A DNA stretch of 62,126 nucleotides from positions 1 to 62,126 of IMG/VR virus record IMGVR_UViG_3300045996_000468; one strand, given 5' to 3'. Below, piece after piece: positions 43,383 to 51,532 of the stretch. Origin of the DNA: a virus. Positions within the stretch are counted from its first letter, which is position 1. Every line of letters begins with the position of its first letter. A model generated the notes under the pieces. That model was not told the origin of the DNA. It ran no database searches and was given only the letters and a program-made list of their open reading frames with translations. A program made the position numbers and the translations under genes.

Positions 43383-43990
43383 GGCTTGTCACTTTCTGCG
43401 ATCGCCGCTGATGGTCGCACTGTCCCAACTGCGACGCGATCGAGTTTCGCGTGTTCATTGCAGACGAACTTTTCACCGATGAACATGCCTTGTGGGCTCT
43501 TGGTGTCGACCGGCTCTTTGAACGTGCAGCCGGGCGCGCTGCATTGGCGGAAGGCTTGCGGCCTGTCGATGGGCGGATCGCGGGCAAGCAGCTTTTCGTG
43601 AATGTCCACCAGCTTTTCAAACGCGTGATCGAATGCGGCGAGTTGCTTGCGGTCAATGCGGCCTTCGTTCGCTGCGATCTTTCGCTCCTGCAAGTCGGCG
43701 TGCGCAACGGGTATCAGTTCGCCAATCTGCCGCGTCAGGTCAGCAACGAACTGCTTTGACTTTTCCATTTGAGCCCGACCGCATGCAACGCAGATCGTCG
43801 GCACGTAGCCGGCCGGCGCGCCCGCGAAAATCTTCTCTTCCTTGCCGCACACTGAACAGAAGAAAGAAGTTTTCAGGATGGCACGTGCGCGACGTTCCTC
43901 GCGCCGAACTCGCACCTTCGGCACGCTGGTCACTGGCGGGCCGCCATCGCGCCCGATGTATTTGTCGGCTGTTCGTTTTGCGTCGCTCAT
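43379..43990 (-). CDS. Zinc-ribbon protein
   Basis: 203 residues from ATG 43990. CSVCGKEE ... CVACG forms a zinc ribbon (about residues 45-75), and a C-terminal C-x4-C ... C-x2-H may form a second. A helical middle. Possibly DNA-binding; role unknown. Confidence 0.7.
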   Translation of the reverse strand: MSDAKRTADKYIGRDGGPPVTSVPKVRVRREERRARAILKTSFFCSVCGKEEKIFAGAPAGYVPTICVACGRAQMEKSKQFVADLTRQIGELIPVAHADLQERKIAANEGRIDRKQLAAFDHAFEKLVDIHEKLLARDPPIDRPQAFRQCSAPGCTFKEPVDTKSPQGMFIGEKFVCNEHAKLDRVAVGTVRPSAAIAESDKP

Positions 43991-44220
43991 GGCTCGCCCT
44001 TTCGCTGATAGTCGCCGCACCAATCGTCACGGTCGACGATCGGCCATCGCGTCACGGGTCTGATGAATTTTTCCGACGTTTCGTTGCCGGCGGCGTCACG
44101 CGAAAATCGCTCGCCGGCCACTTCCTGAAATATCGCCGGGCTGTGCCGGCGGCATTGATATTCAGCCGACACCGTCAAGTAATAGACGAAGCGGCAGTTT
44201 CGACATTCCTCACCGATCAT
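43987..44220 (-). CDS. Small Cys-rich protein
   Basis: 77 residues. CRNC near the start, CRRHSP in the middle and WPIVDRDDWCGDY at the end match a common small phage/alphaproteobacterial pattern with a likely metal site. ATGA overlaps at both ends. Confidence 0.7.
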   Translation of the reverse strand: MIGEECRNCRFVYYLTVSAEYQCRRHSPAIFQEVAGERFSRDAAGNETSEKFIRPVTRWPIVDRDDWCGDYQRKGEP

Positions 44221-44606
44221 TTGTCGCGCTCCATTTCGCTTGGCGTCTTATCGAGCGGCTTCCAATGCGTGAAGAAACCTTCGGGATACGCGGGGCCATC
44301 GGCAACGTGCCATCGATACGGGCCGGGGCCTTCGTTGTTGTAAAACACGACTTGATGAAAGCCGCCCTGCACGGCGTTGTCGATCGCGAGAATATCCGTT
44401 CCGTCTTTCGGCGCGGTGTCGATCGGTTGCCATTCTGTGATGACGGCGCGCTTATTCCACGCGCTCAAAACCATCGGCTTTGTCGGGAATAGTCCCGACG
44501 TTGTCGCGCACTTCGGACTGTTGCACTCGATCTGAAAACCGATCGGCGGCGATCCGAAGCTTGCGCGCCCGCCGCAGTGGGCACAATTGTCTGGCGTGTC
44601 TTTCAT
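44217..44606 (-). CDS. Lar-like zinc finger fused to DUF551-like domain
   Basis: 129 residues. CAHCGGRASFG ... IECNSPKC ... LSAWNKRA matches the Lar restriction-alleviation family; WQPIDTAPKDGTDILAID matches DUF551. Lar (Rac prophage) alleviates type I restriction, so this could be an anti-restriction protein, by homology only. An ATG at 44705 in the same frame also has a strong leader (GGAGCAAACACG) and would add 33 Cys-containing residues. Confidence 0.7.
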   Translation of the reverse strand: MKDTPDNCAHCGGRASFGSPPIGFQIECNSPKCATTSGLFPTKPMVLSAWNKRAVITEWQPIDTAPKDGTDILAIDNAVQGGFHQVVFYNNEGPGPYRWHVADGPAYPEGFFTHWKPLDKTPSEMERDK

Positions 44607-44685
44607 TGCGTTTGCTCCCTTTTCGCAAGTGCATTTCAAACAAAGATGAAACCGCTGGCGGCACAAGCGGTCATGGCCGGTCAGA

Positions 44686-45069
44686 TCACCGCGAAACACT
44701 GTCATCGTGTTTGCTCCGTGCGCGCGCGTCGACTTCCTTGATCGCGGCGCGGATCAACTTCGGTCGGCTGTAAATGTAGCGCGTCATCGGCTTGCTGCTG
44801 TGCTTGCCGACTTTGCGAAACTTCAGTGCAAGCTTCAGCAACGCCTTCGCGCATTCAATCTCGTTCAATGCCTGATGCACGTGAACGCGCGCGAAGGCGT
44901 ATTGCTCCCAATCGTCACGCGCGCCCGCGTCTTTTTCGTCGCGAGCGCGCGCCTTGTTTCTGAAGTAGCGCTTCACATCTTCGATCGCCGCTTGCGCGAT
45001 CGCGCCGGGCGGCATCGTGAAAGCTTCCGTGCCGTGTTTCTCAAGAATGTTGATCGGTCGCTTTGCCAT
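44686..45069 (-). CDS. Hypothetical helical protein
   Basis: 127 residues, basic and helical. It overlaps the upstream gene by 29 bp and its 3' end overlaps the longer reading of the Lar-like gene. No family recognised. Confidence 0.65.
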   Translation of the reverse strand: MAKRPINILEKHGTEAFTMPPGAIAQAAIEDVKRYFRNKARARDEKDAGARDDWEQYAFARVHVHQALNEIECAKALLKLALKFRKVGKHSSKPMTRYIYSRPKLIRAAIKEVDARARSKHDDSVSR

Positions 45070-45607
45070 TGATCAGTCTTTCCGCGATGCTGGCTCGCCA
45101 TTTTTCCATTGCAACAATTTCCCGCGCGATCTTACGAAGCTGTGGCGGGCGCGGCCCAAGCCGATAGAGGAACGGCGAACCGTCGCTGTCCAATCCGGCA
45201 TCACCGCAATTCCAGCGACGGAACGCTTCGCGGATTGCCCACACGGGCACGTCGTCGATCGCGTCGCGGAACGCTTCGCCCCACGCCATATCATCGGCTT
45301 CCGACTTCTCGCGCGGCCCGTACACCGATGCGATCTTGACGACGATCGTTGCCGCTTCGAGCGCGGCCGCGTTGCTTGCGTTCGGTGTTGAGTTGACCAG
45401 CGATTGCGTCACCGCTTCGCGATAGTCCTGCACTTGCCTGCGCTCGTGCGGCGGAAGCGGAAGCCGCGCAGCGATCTGCCGCGCGACTTCGTCCGCCCTA
45501 CTGTTTCGAAGGTTGTCGCAAAAATGCTGAAGCCATTGCGGTAGCGCGTCCAGCGGCGCGGCGATTGATTGCGGCTGTCTTGGGGTCGGTGTCTGGCGGC
45601 GTGTCAT
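45041..45607 (-). CDS. Putative replication-associated protein
   Basis: 188 residues. The C-terminal part (DDVPVWAIREAFRRWNCGDAG ... PRPPQLRKIAREI) follows a pattern seen in phage helicase-loader-like proteins encoded beside replication initiators. The N-terminus overlaps the next gene by 110 bp, so the true start may be later. Confidence 0.55.
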   Translation of the reverse strand: MTRRQTPTPRQPQSIAAPLDALPQWLQHFCDNLRNSRADEVARQIAARLPLPPHERRQVQDYREAVTQSLVNSTPNASNAAALEAATIVVKIASVYGPREKSEADDMAWGEAFRDAIDDVPVWAIREAFRRWNCGDAGLDSDGSPFLYRLGPRPPQLRKIAREIVAMEKWRASIAERLINGKATDQHS

Positions 45608-46115
45608 GGCTCATGCTCAATTGGTTTTGATACTCTTCGGATCGAAGGAAGCGGCGCGCTTGCATCACGTATTCGGTGCCGATCTTGCCTTCGCGCTCAC
45701 ATCGCTCGCGATACGCGATCACGCCGCGAATGATCTGTTCGGGATTGTTGCCGCGCTTGATCGCAGCGTCCCATGCTGTCTTTGCATCGCGCCGGCTGTC
45801 GGTGCCGCCGCGCCTTGGTCGCTCACGCCAGAACACTTCGAACGTCCACACGTCGCCCGGCGCTGGCGGAACGTTCGTCGGAACGTTCGTCGGCGTGACC
45901 GTCACAAGTTGCCGGCTAACGTCGGCGTTGACCATGAACGATAACTGTTGCGCGCATTGCTGCACTTTCGTCAGCCGTCGCAGTGCGTCGGCCGTTTCCT
46001 TCAAGAGCGCATAGCCCGCGCCTTTCGGCTTGTCCTTATGCGCTTCCAAGAATTCATCCGCACGCCTTACAAGATCACGAACGCCATCCCCTTTGGCGAT
46101 TGATCGCGCGGCCAT
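45498..46115 (-). CDS. Putative replication initiation protein
   Basis: 205 residues from ATG 46115 (GGGGAG upstream; a TTG at 46121 is weaker). The segment FEVFWRERPRRGGTDSRRDAKTAWDAAI (starts FEVFWRERPRR) followed by IIRGVIAYRERCER and FLRSEEYQ is common at the C-terminus of phage replication proteins that load DnaB-type helicases. No ATPase motif is visible. Confidence 0.6.
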   Translation of the reverse strand: MAARSIAKGDGVRDLVRRADEFLEAHKDKPKGAGYALLKETADALRRLTKVQQCAQQLSFMVNADVSRQLVTVTPTNVPTNVPPAPGDVWTFEVFWRERPRRGGTDSRRDAKTAWDAAIKRGNNPEQIIRGVIAYRERCEREGKIGTEYVMQARRFLRSEEYQNQLSMSHDTPPDTDPKTAAINRRAAGRATAMASAFLRQPSKQ

Positions 46116-46134
46116 TGCCAACTTCTCCCCTTTG

Positions 46135-46407
46135 CTATGATGGAAAATAATCTTTCGACGAAAAGACGAACAGATCGTTCAGCGGCTCTGATGACATTGC
46201 TTGCATCGTGAGCATGACGAGCGTCGCGTGTTCGATGTGATCGAACGTATCAAGTTCGCCGCATTTTTCTTCTAGCCCAAGCGCAACAACTGCCGCGCGG
46301 TGTAGCGACGATAAATTGCGCCCGATCGCGTGTTGCCCGATCATATAGAACGGCTCGATCTTGACCATGTCCGATACGTCGACTGTGATTGCTGGCGTCT
46401 TCATCAT
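46135..46407 (-). CDS. Hypothetical protein
   Basis: 90 residues, ATGA-coupled to the gene upstream. Beta-strand start, helical end. No family recognised. Confidence 0.65.
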   Translation of the reverse strand: MMKTPAITVDVSDMVKIEPFYMIGQHAIGRNLSSLHRAAVVALGLEEKCGELDTFDHIEHATLVMLTMQAMSSEPLNDLFVFSSKDYFPS

Positions 46408-46778
46408 CCGAACTCCGCTCGTGTCTCGCGTCGAAACTTTATGTTGTGTTCGATCTGTTCGAAGCGCGCCGCTTCCTTGCGTGAAAGGTGCATCTTTTCA
46501 CAGATGCCTGCCAGAAAATTCCGCTCCCATGCCGAAAGACAATCATCATGGTTGCGGAGCATGTCGCGGCACTTGTCGACGTGGCCGAACTCGACATGCG
46601 ACAGCCGCATCGGCTGCGGCTCTTTGACTGTGAACATTTCCGCCAGCACTTCGGTCCACACCATGCCGGCGTCTGCGATGATCTTGTCCGCGCGGTTGAA
46701 CGCCGCCGCGCGCTCGCCGTCTTTGTCGCTGTCGAACAGCGCGACGATCCGCGCAAGACGTTCAAGGTCGACGTTCAT
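46404..46778 (-). CDS. Conserved phage protein, DUF2786-like N-terminus
   Basis: 124 residues from ATG 46778. VALFDSDKDGERAAAFNRADKII is a pattern I recognise from DUF2786-like proteins of alphaproteobacterial phages, role unknown. The rest is helical with WERNFLAGI. Confidence 0.65.
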   Translation of the reverse strand: MNVDLERLARIVALFDSDKDGERAAAFNRADKIIADAGMVWTEVLAEMFTVKEPQPMRLSHVEFGHVDKCRDMLRNHDDCLSAWERNFLAGICEKMHLSRKEAARFEQIEHNIKFRRETRAEFG

Positions 46779-46965
46779 TTGCGGCTGTCGAAATGATGCC
46801 GGCAATAAATCCGCCGAACATCAATAGAGGGATTGCGACCGGCCACAGCAGCGCGCGCACGATCCTGTAGGTTGTCGATCGCGACGGCACAACGGCGAGG
46901 ATCATGACAAATCCCCACACATACAGCCAAGCGAATAGCATCGTTTCGAATGTCACTATGATCAT
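46762..46965 (-). CDS. Small membrane protein
   Basis: 67 residues from ATG 46965 with the leader GGAGCAAACC. Two membrane segments (about 5-25 and 38-58). It overlaps the next gene by 17 bp. Function unknown. Confidence 0.6.
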   Translation of the reverse strand: MIIVTFETMLFAWLYVWGFVMILAVVPSRSTTYRIVRALLWPVAIPLLMFGGFIAGIISTAANERRP

Positions 46966-47002
46966 TTTGGTTTGCTCCTGCCAACGCAGCAACGAAGGCG
47001 CG

Positions 47003-47179
47003 TCACCGCGCACACTTCGGGCAAAGGTCCAGCCATTCGGCTTCGACTTTCTCGCTCTTCCATCCGGCTTCGCGCTTTGCGTCGACCGCATCGCCAAAAA
47101 CGCGCTCGTTCGTTTCAAGCGTTTCGTCGCAGCAGTCGCATTCAAAGACGACGTTGCCGTGTATGCGTGTGTTCGCCAT
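47003..47179 (-). CDS. Small zinc-ribbon protein
   Basis: 58 residues. CDCC near residue 14 and CPKC near the end, with a GWKSEKVEAEWLD centre, a layout of tiny zinc proteins. ATG 47179 overlaps the upstream stop (TGATG). Confidence 0.65.
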   Translation of the reverse strand: MANTRIHGNVVFECDCCDETLETNERVFGDAVDAKREAGWKSEKVEAEWLDLCPKCAR

Positions 47180-47364
47180 CAGTTCGGTTTCTCCCTGTTA
47201 TCCGCAATCGTATAGATCGCGTTTTCGACGTGTGCGCTTACGAACAACGCCAACTCACGCGACGGAAGATTTTCGAAGTAAAAGATCAGCGTGAACGTGC
47301 CGTCAATTTCCGGACGACACACCGAATGCATTTCCATCGTGAACTTCTGCATGTCTGGCGTCAT
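47179..47364 (-). CDS. Hypothetical small protein
   Basis: 61 residues from ATG 47364, which has AAGGGAT 8 bp upstream (ATG 47391 lacks one). Beta-rich. Function unknown. Confidence 0.6.
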   Translation of the reverse strand: MTPDMQKFTMEMHSVCRPEIDGTFTLIFYFENLPSRELALFVSAHVENAIYTIADNREKPN

Positions 47365-47641
47365 GGCGATTATCCCTTGAGAAAATTTCACGAAGAGCGG
47401 CGCGCGTTTGCTCGAACAGCTTCACGCGCAAATCATTGTCCGCCGCCTTTATGATTATGGTGCCGCGCCAGTCGAAGCGACTGCCAATCCGGCGCGACAC
47501 CCGAATTTCCCCAAGTTCGTTGAACGAAAAGCTATCGACGTTCTTTTCAGCGAGCCAATGCGGCAGCGCTGAAAACGCGCGCTCGCTGGTAACGAAGAAA
47601 GCGCGACGGTTGCCGCGCTTGTATTTGTGCTGGTCGCTCAC
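47303..47641 (-). CDS. Hypothetical protein, GTG start
   Basis: 112 residues from a GTG at 47641 that overlaps the upstream stop (GTGA). Mixed alpha/beta. No family recognised. Confidence 0.65.
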   Translation of the reverse strand: MSDQHKYKRGNRRAFFVTSERAFSALPHWLAEKNVDSFSFNELGEIRVSRRIGSRFDWRGTIIIKAADNDLRVKLFEQTRAALREIFSRDNRHDARHAEVHDGNAFGVSSGN

Positions 47642-47931
47642 AGCGTCGCCTCGATCTGCGCGTCGATCTTCGCCATCACTTCCGGCGTCAATCTCATGCC
47701 GCGCTCAACAGCTTGGCGCATGAACTCGCTGCGCATGCGCGCTCGATCGACAGACGGCCGCCGGCCCGCGCGCCATGCGTTCAGAAACACGTTCACCGTG
47801 CCGGCGTGATCGAGCATCGATGATCGGTGCAGCTTGCTCATGTGGCGGCCTTCAAGCGAGCGAGCTCGTTCGGCTTTCTGGTCGCGATAGTGAAGCGCCG
47901 TGAAGTGGCGCGGATCAATGAACGTTGCCAT
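47638..47931 (-). CDS. Hypothetical protein
   Basis: 97 residues from ATG 47931 (TGATG overlap; GTG 47934 possible). Helical, basic, with DPRHFTALHYRDQ at the start. No family recognised. Confidence 0.65.
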   Translation of the reverse strand: MATFIDPRHFTALHYRDQKAERARSLEGRHMSKLHRSSMLDHAGTVNVFLNAWRAGRRPSVDRARMRSEFMRQAVERGMRLTPEVMAKIDAQIEATL

Positions 47932-48242
47932 CACTGCTTCACCGCTGTCTGTTCGGCAATCTGTTGCGCGACAAGGTTCGTCGCTTGATCAATCATGATG
48001 ATCACGCGTGAGCGAAGTTCGGCGCGAAACTCCAATGGCACTTGCCCGAGATAGTTCGCGGCGATCTGCGCGATGATCATTTCGAAGTAAAGCGCGCCTT
48101 CGACTTGATCACGGCCGGCGGCGTGCGCGACGCGATCGAGCATTTGCGCCGTCTTCACGACGCTGTTGCAGTGATTGTTGACGTGAACCGTCAAGCGCTC
48201 GATCACTTCACGCGACGGCATTTGCATTTCCTGCATGGGCAT
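47931..48242 (-). CDS. Hypothetical helical protein
   Basis: 103 residues; GAGGAAAAC precedes ATG 48242. All-helical (VIERLTVHVNNHCNSVVK). Coupled to the gene downstream. Confidence 0.65.
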   Translation of the reverse strand: MPMQEMQMPSREVIERLTVHVNNHCNSVVKTAQMLDRVAHAAGRDQVEGALYFEMIIAQIAANYLGQVPLEFRAELRSRVIIMIDQATNLVAQQIAEQTAVKQ

Positions 48243-48243
48243 T

Positions 48244-48429
48244 TCAGTTTTCCTCTTTCTGTTCGCGTTCGATCTTCGCCAGTATTTCGCTCATGATGCC
48301 GATGCAGTTTTCAGGATCGAGCCCGGCAGAGACAGCGGCTTCGATCAACCGCGTTTGTTCAGCCTGCATGTTTCGCAAGTTCGCCTCGATCAATTTTGCA
48401 AATTCATCGAGCGTCATTTTTTCAGTCAT
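48244..48429 (-). CDS. Hypothetical small helical protein
   Basis: 61 residues from ATG 48429 with GGGGAGTG upstream. Amphipathic helix throughout (EFAKLIEANLRNMQAEQ). Function unknown. Confidence 0.6.
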   Translation of the reverse strand: MTEKMTLDEFAKLIEANLRNMQAEQTRLIEAAVSAGLDPENCIGIMSEILAKIEREQKEEN

Positions 48430-48431
48430 GT

Positions 48432-48986
48432 TCACTCCCCTTTGATGGCGATACCTAACTCGACTTTCTTGCGGTGGCGCGCGCGCCGCTCTTCTGGATC
48501 GCTCGCCTTGAGACGCGCGACTTCCTTGTCGACTTCGGCGTTCACATCGATGCCGTGAACGTGCGCGAGACATTCGAGCGTGAGCATTGCTTGCGCCAGT
48601 TCTTTCGCGAACGCTTCGCGTCCCGGCATCGGGATATTTTCGTAGCTGTAAACGCGATCGATGATCCGATCCAGAACGATCACCGGAAGCAAGCCGGCGT
48701 GCGCGGTCTCGATCGCCTCTTCGACGAAGCGCATCAAGCGCTCGCTTTTGTTCAGCGCGACCGGGCCGAACGTGTCGACTGCCCATTGCGTCATTTCCGC
48801 GCCGCGCGTCGCGGGCTTGCTTGTGACGTTTGCATCGAAATCGCTTACAGGCGCGTTCGTCCAGATCACGCGCGCCTTGATCGTCATTTCGAGCGGACGA
48901 AAATCGCTGAGGCCGGATTGATCGACGCGCAAAACTTCAACGTCATCGCGGCTGATGAAGTTGATCGCCATTTGCTTGATCGTCAT
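48432..48986 (-). CDS. MazG-like nucleotide pyrophosphohydrolase
   Basis: 184 residues. The helical core RLMRFVEEAIETAHAG ... VLDRIIDRVYSYEN ... FAKELAQAMLTLECLAHVHG carries the paired E-E and E/D residues of all-alpha NTP pyrophosphohydrolases (MazG superfamily), which clean nucleotide pools or lower ppGpp. The first 65 residues are an unrelated beta segment. First ATG chosen; ATG at residue 34 is possible. Confidence 0.7.
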   Translation of the reverse strand: MTIKQMAINFISRDDVEVLRVDQSGLSDFRPLEMTIKARVIWTNAPVSDFDANVTSKPATRGAEMTQWAVDTFGPVALNKSERLMRFVEEAIETAHAGLLPVIVLDRIIDRVYSYENIPMPGREAFAKELAQAMLTLECLAHVHGIDVNAEVDKEVARLKASDPEERRARHRKKVELGIAIKGE

Positions 48987-48990
48987 GGCG

Positions 48991-49398
48991 TCACGCCTTC
49001 AGGTTCGCAGCGGCGGCGATCGCGGCGCTGACTTTCTGCATGATCATCGCGTCAAGGCGCTTTTCGATCAGCGCACTCGTCCAGCCGTCAAGGTTTTTGA
49101 CCTTGTCGCTAATGGCGTTGTGGACAGCAATGTCAGCCAACCGGCTGATGCGATCTTGCAAAAGTTTGTCGATCATTCCGTCGATCGACTTTCGCAGTTC
49201 GGCCGGAATGTTGTACTGCCGAAGCTGGCGATTGATGTTCTCGATCACGTCTTGCGCCATCCGCCCGCTATCGACCTTGCGGATGATCTGCGCGGCGACA
49301 GCGTCGGCGGCGAATTTTTCCAGTTCGACGGTCACGTCGGGATTTGCAGCGATCAACGCGGCGAGCGAAGTCGGGTCGATCTTGATGCGAACAGTCAT
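48991..49398 (-). CDS. Hypothetical helical protein
   Basis: 135 residues, ATGA-coupled upstream. Helical with ELEKFAADAVAAQIIRKV. No family recognised. Confidence 0.65.
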   Translation of the reverse strand: MTVRIKIDPTSLAALIAANPDVTVELEKFAADAVAAQIIRKVDSGRMAQDVIENINRQLRQYNIPAELRKSIDGMIDKLLQDRISRLADIAVHNAISDKVKNLDGWTSALIEKRLDAMIMQKVSAAIAAAANLKA

Positions 49399-49787
49399 TG
49401 AGTTTTCTCCCCTTCGACGGATATCCCGTCTTTCATGATGATGCGAACGGGCGACGCCGCGCCGCTGCTTTGCCGATCATCGCGCCATGCCGTGCTGTAC
49501 GCGCTCCAGCGCTGCGATGATCTGCCGACGCGGCCCGCGACGCGTCGAATGATGGCGGCTTGTGATAATCCTTTGATATCGATGCCGCGCGCCGTTGCGA
49601 GCGTGACGGCGGCATGCAGCGCATTCTCATACGGTTGACGCCTTCGCGACATTTCGCGAAGCAGAATATCGCCGCACTCTAGCGCAGCTGTTTGTGCGGC
49701 GGCATTCATCACAGCAAGACGCACAGCGATTTTTTCACCGGCCGCCGCTGCTTGATCACGCTTCCGTCGTCGTCGCCCTCTTGGCAT
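49395..49787 (-). CDS. Hypothetical basic protein
   Basis: 130 residues from ATG 49787 (GGGAGAAC upstream). Begins with an Arg/Lys patch (PRGRRRRKRD) then helices. Leftward gene next to the large non-coding stretch. Function unknown. Confidence 0.6.
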   Translation of the reverse strand: MPRGRRRRKRDQAAAAGEKIAVRLAVMNAAAQTAALECGDILLREMSRRRQPYENALHAAVTLATARGIDIKGLSQAAIIRRVAGRVGRSSQRWSAYSTAWRDDRQSSGAASPVRIIMKDGISVEGEKTQ

Positions 49788-50230
49788 CCCGTTCTCCCAA
49801 TGCATTCGCCTTCCCTCCAGAGATACCCAATCAAGGGGATTGCTCTGCCGCCCTACAGGCGGAGCGCAGCATTGGCGCTGCGCCGGGTACTTCGTTGCCC
49901 TCTCTGATTTTGGCGAGCCTGAATTGCGTCAACGGCGCGAGACCAATATCCCGCGTTCCCCTTCGCCATGGGTCGTCCTGCTTTCGGAAGCAGCAAACCC
50001 GATCACGATTGGCGTCTCTAGCGGGCTGATCCTTCGCGAGCCCGCACAACTGTCAAATCGTGACGACTGCCGGCGCGAACGCTGAACAAGGCGCGGCGGT
50101 AGGTTCTGCGATGTGACGGAATGAGCGCGCTTTGGATTGGGGCCGGGGCCGCTTGAACACGCGCGTACAATCGCGTATCTCTCGGGCCTCACGGTGTCGA
50201 TCCGAAGTGAGCAGACTTCGTCGCCATCTT

Positions 50231-50260
50231 CCGGCCCGCGTTCGAAGCGCGGGCCGGTTT
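50231..50260 (+). terminator. Strong hairpin, possible terminator
   Basis: A perfect 10-bp stem (CCGGCCCGCG with its complement), a TTCGAAG loop and TTT then GCGTTT on the + strand. The T-run is interrupted, so termination may be partial. Confidence 0.5.
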
Positions 50261-50464
50261 GCGTTTATGGTCCGCGTCGCGCTGATTTGGCAAGCGGCCA
50301 GAATTCGGCCCGTGTGAACTGCGGGGACACCGCCCATTGACTTCGCATGGCCGTCCGATCATTTTCCCCGGGCTCTCCGTTAGGTCTGGCGACTTCGGAT
50401 GGCTCTTGCGGCGGCCGCCCGGTGGTTTGCTCCTACGGGCGGCCGTTCTATGTCGGCGGCATTC

Positions 50465-50539
50465 GTCCCCGTCTTCTAGCGGTTAGGAAAGCGGCCTTTC
50501 ACGTCGCAAACGCCGGTTCGAACCCGGCCGGGGACGCCA
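50465..50539 (+). tRNA. tRNA-Glu (anticodon UUC)
   Basis: A 75-nt cloverleaf including an encoded CCA. Acceptor GTCCCCG/CGGGGAC pairs perfectly; D stem TTCT/GGAA; anticodon stem GCGGC/GTCGC with loop CTTTCAC (anticodon TTC); T arm GCCGG-TTCGAAC-CCGGC. It lies on the + strand inside a leftward gene region. GAA is the main Glu codon in the structural genes, which this tRNA reads, so it may supplement the host. Confidence 0.95.
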
Positions 50540-50630
50540 AGCGAACGGCCAGAAACGGCCCGCCCATGCGCCCGGCGTTTCCCGGCGCGGAAAGTGGCGG
50601 CCCGGCCGGAATAACGCGCGGGCGGCCGCC

Positions 50631-50813
50631 CTACAGAAGCCGCTCGCCTTTCTCGGCTTCCGCATAGTCGGCCTTGATCGCCTCGAATATGGCGATCTGC
50701 AAGTCTGCGAGCTTTTGCGTCATCTTTCCGGCGGCGACGCGTCCGGGATACACGAAGCGCCGATAGTTCAACTCGCGCTCGATCGCCTCGCGCTTCTGCT
50801 TGGCTGTGAACAT
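50631..50813 (-). CDS. Hypothetical small phage protein
   Basis: 60 residues from ATG 50813 (longer readings upstream are low complexity). RFVYPGRVAAGKMTQKLADLQIAIFEAI follows a pattern I recognise from small phage proteins. Weak ribosome-binding site. Function unknown. Confidence 0.6.
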   Translation of the reverse strand: MFTAKQKREAIERELNYRRFVYPGRVAAGKMTQKLADLQIAIFEAIKADYAEAEKGERLL

Positions 50814-50907
50814 CGTAAAAAATCCGATCTTTGAGAGGAACGATTGGCCGGGGTATGAATTGCCGGGGTTACTGACCGCACTCCCCTGCCCCTTGTGCGG
50901 TCTCAAA

Positions 50908-50948
50908 GGCGGCGATCTTCCCCCCATTAGATCGCCGCCATTTTTTTT
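50908..50948 (+). terminator. Strong + strand terminator downstream of the tRNA
   Basis: A perfect 11-bp stem (GGCGGCGATCT, 50908-50918, with 50929-50939), a 10-nt loop, then A and eight T on the + strand. No + strand protein gene lies upstream, so the likely transcript is the one carrying tRNA-Glu. In the leftward direction only TTTG follows, giving weaker termination. Confidence 0.85.
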
Positions 50949-51297
50949 AGCGAAGCAGGCTTCGCCAGTTCGTCAGCGGCCGCGCGTGCGACGACTTGCG
51001 CCGCGATTGCGTGACCGTATTCGTCCGCTCGCACCATCCAAGCTTTGCGGCACGCATCATCACCGGGCCGAACGCGCGCGGATCATGCGTGCGAGGCGGC
51101 GACGGCTCTTTGTCGTACATGTCGAAAACGTCGTCGGCGTTGAACTGATCGAACAGCCGGCAGACACGTTCCACAAGTTGCAGCATCAATCGCGACCATG
51201 CTTCGTCGGCGTTGTCTTCCGACTGCTGCATGCCGGCGCGCTTTGCGGCGTTCGCTTCGGCGCGGCGTTCGGCGTGTGTGAAAAGATCGTCGGCCAT
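50947..51297 (-). CDS. Conserved phage protein of unknown function
   Basis: 116 residues. FNADDVFDMYDKEPSPPRTHDPRAFGPVM, shortened to FNADDVFDMY ... DPRAFGPVMMRAAKLGW, follows a pattern of small phage proteins with an unknown role. The stop codon touches the T-run of the terminator. Confidence 0.65.
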   Translation of the reverse strand: MADDLFTHAERRAEANAAKRAGMQQSEDNADEAWSRLMLQLVERVCRLFDQFNADDVFDMYDKEPSPPRTHDPRAFGPVMMRAAKLGWCERTNTVTQSRRKSSHARPLTNWRSLLR

Positions 51298-51301
51298 GCG
51301 A

Positions 51302-51532
51302 TCAGCCTTTCAACTTGGTGTAAAGCGGCCAATCATGCACCATGCCGCTAAAGGTCATCGTGCTTGTGATGCGACTGTAACGAAGGCCGCCGCCGGCATA
51401 TGATCCGGTGTATCCAATCAACGATTTGTCGGGCAGTGTTATCAACTGCGGGATTTTTCCCTCTGCTTCCACAGTGATTGTGAACTGAATGCGCGGTTCC
51501 TCTTCGACGCCGACGAAAAACGTGACGCTCAT
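51302..51532 (-). CDS. Hypothetical beta-rich protein
   Basis: 76 residues; the leader GGAGCAAAAACC precedes ATG 51532, which overlaps the upstream stop (ATGA). Beta-rich. No family recognised. Confidence 0.65.
   Translation of the reverse strand: MSVTFFVGVEEEPRIQFTITVEAEGKIPQLITLPDKSLIGYTGSYAGGGLRYSRITSTMTFSGMVHDWPLYTKLKG

Larger units (their letters stand above)
49788..50630. other. Structured non-coding region with tRNA
   Basis: 843 bp between leftward genes with no convincing protein gene. It contains several inverted repeats: GCGCAGC/GCTGCGC (49864-49883), CTGCTT with AAGCAG around 49978-49993, GCGGGCT/AGCCCGC (50021-50045), and an outer pair TCACGATT (50003-50010) with AATCGTGA (50056-50063). 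It also holds a long hairpin at 50231 and a tRNA at 50465. This suggests a + strand RNA unit separate from the flanking leftward operon. Confidence 0.6.

Noticed and set aside
49853-49969. A 38-residue leftward frame in the non-coding island
   Set aside because: Short, no ribosome-binding site, and built on the hairpin sequence; kept only as a note.
50465-50539. The tRNA as an attachment site for integration
   Set aside because: No integrase gene is visible and the tRNA is complete and set in a likely transcription unit of its own.
50347-50667. A 106-residue + strand open frame
   Set aside because: It runs through the tRNA gene.
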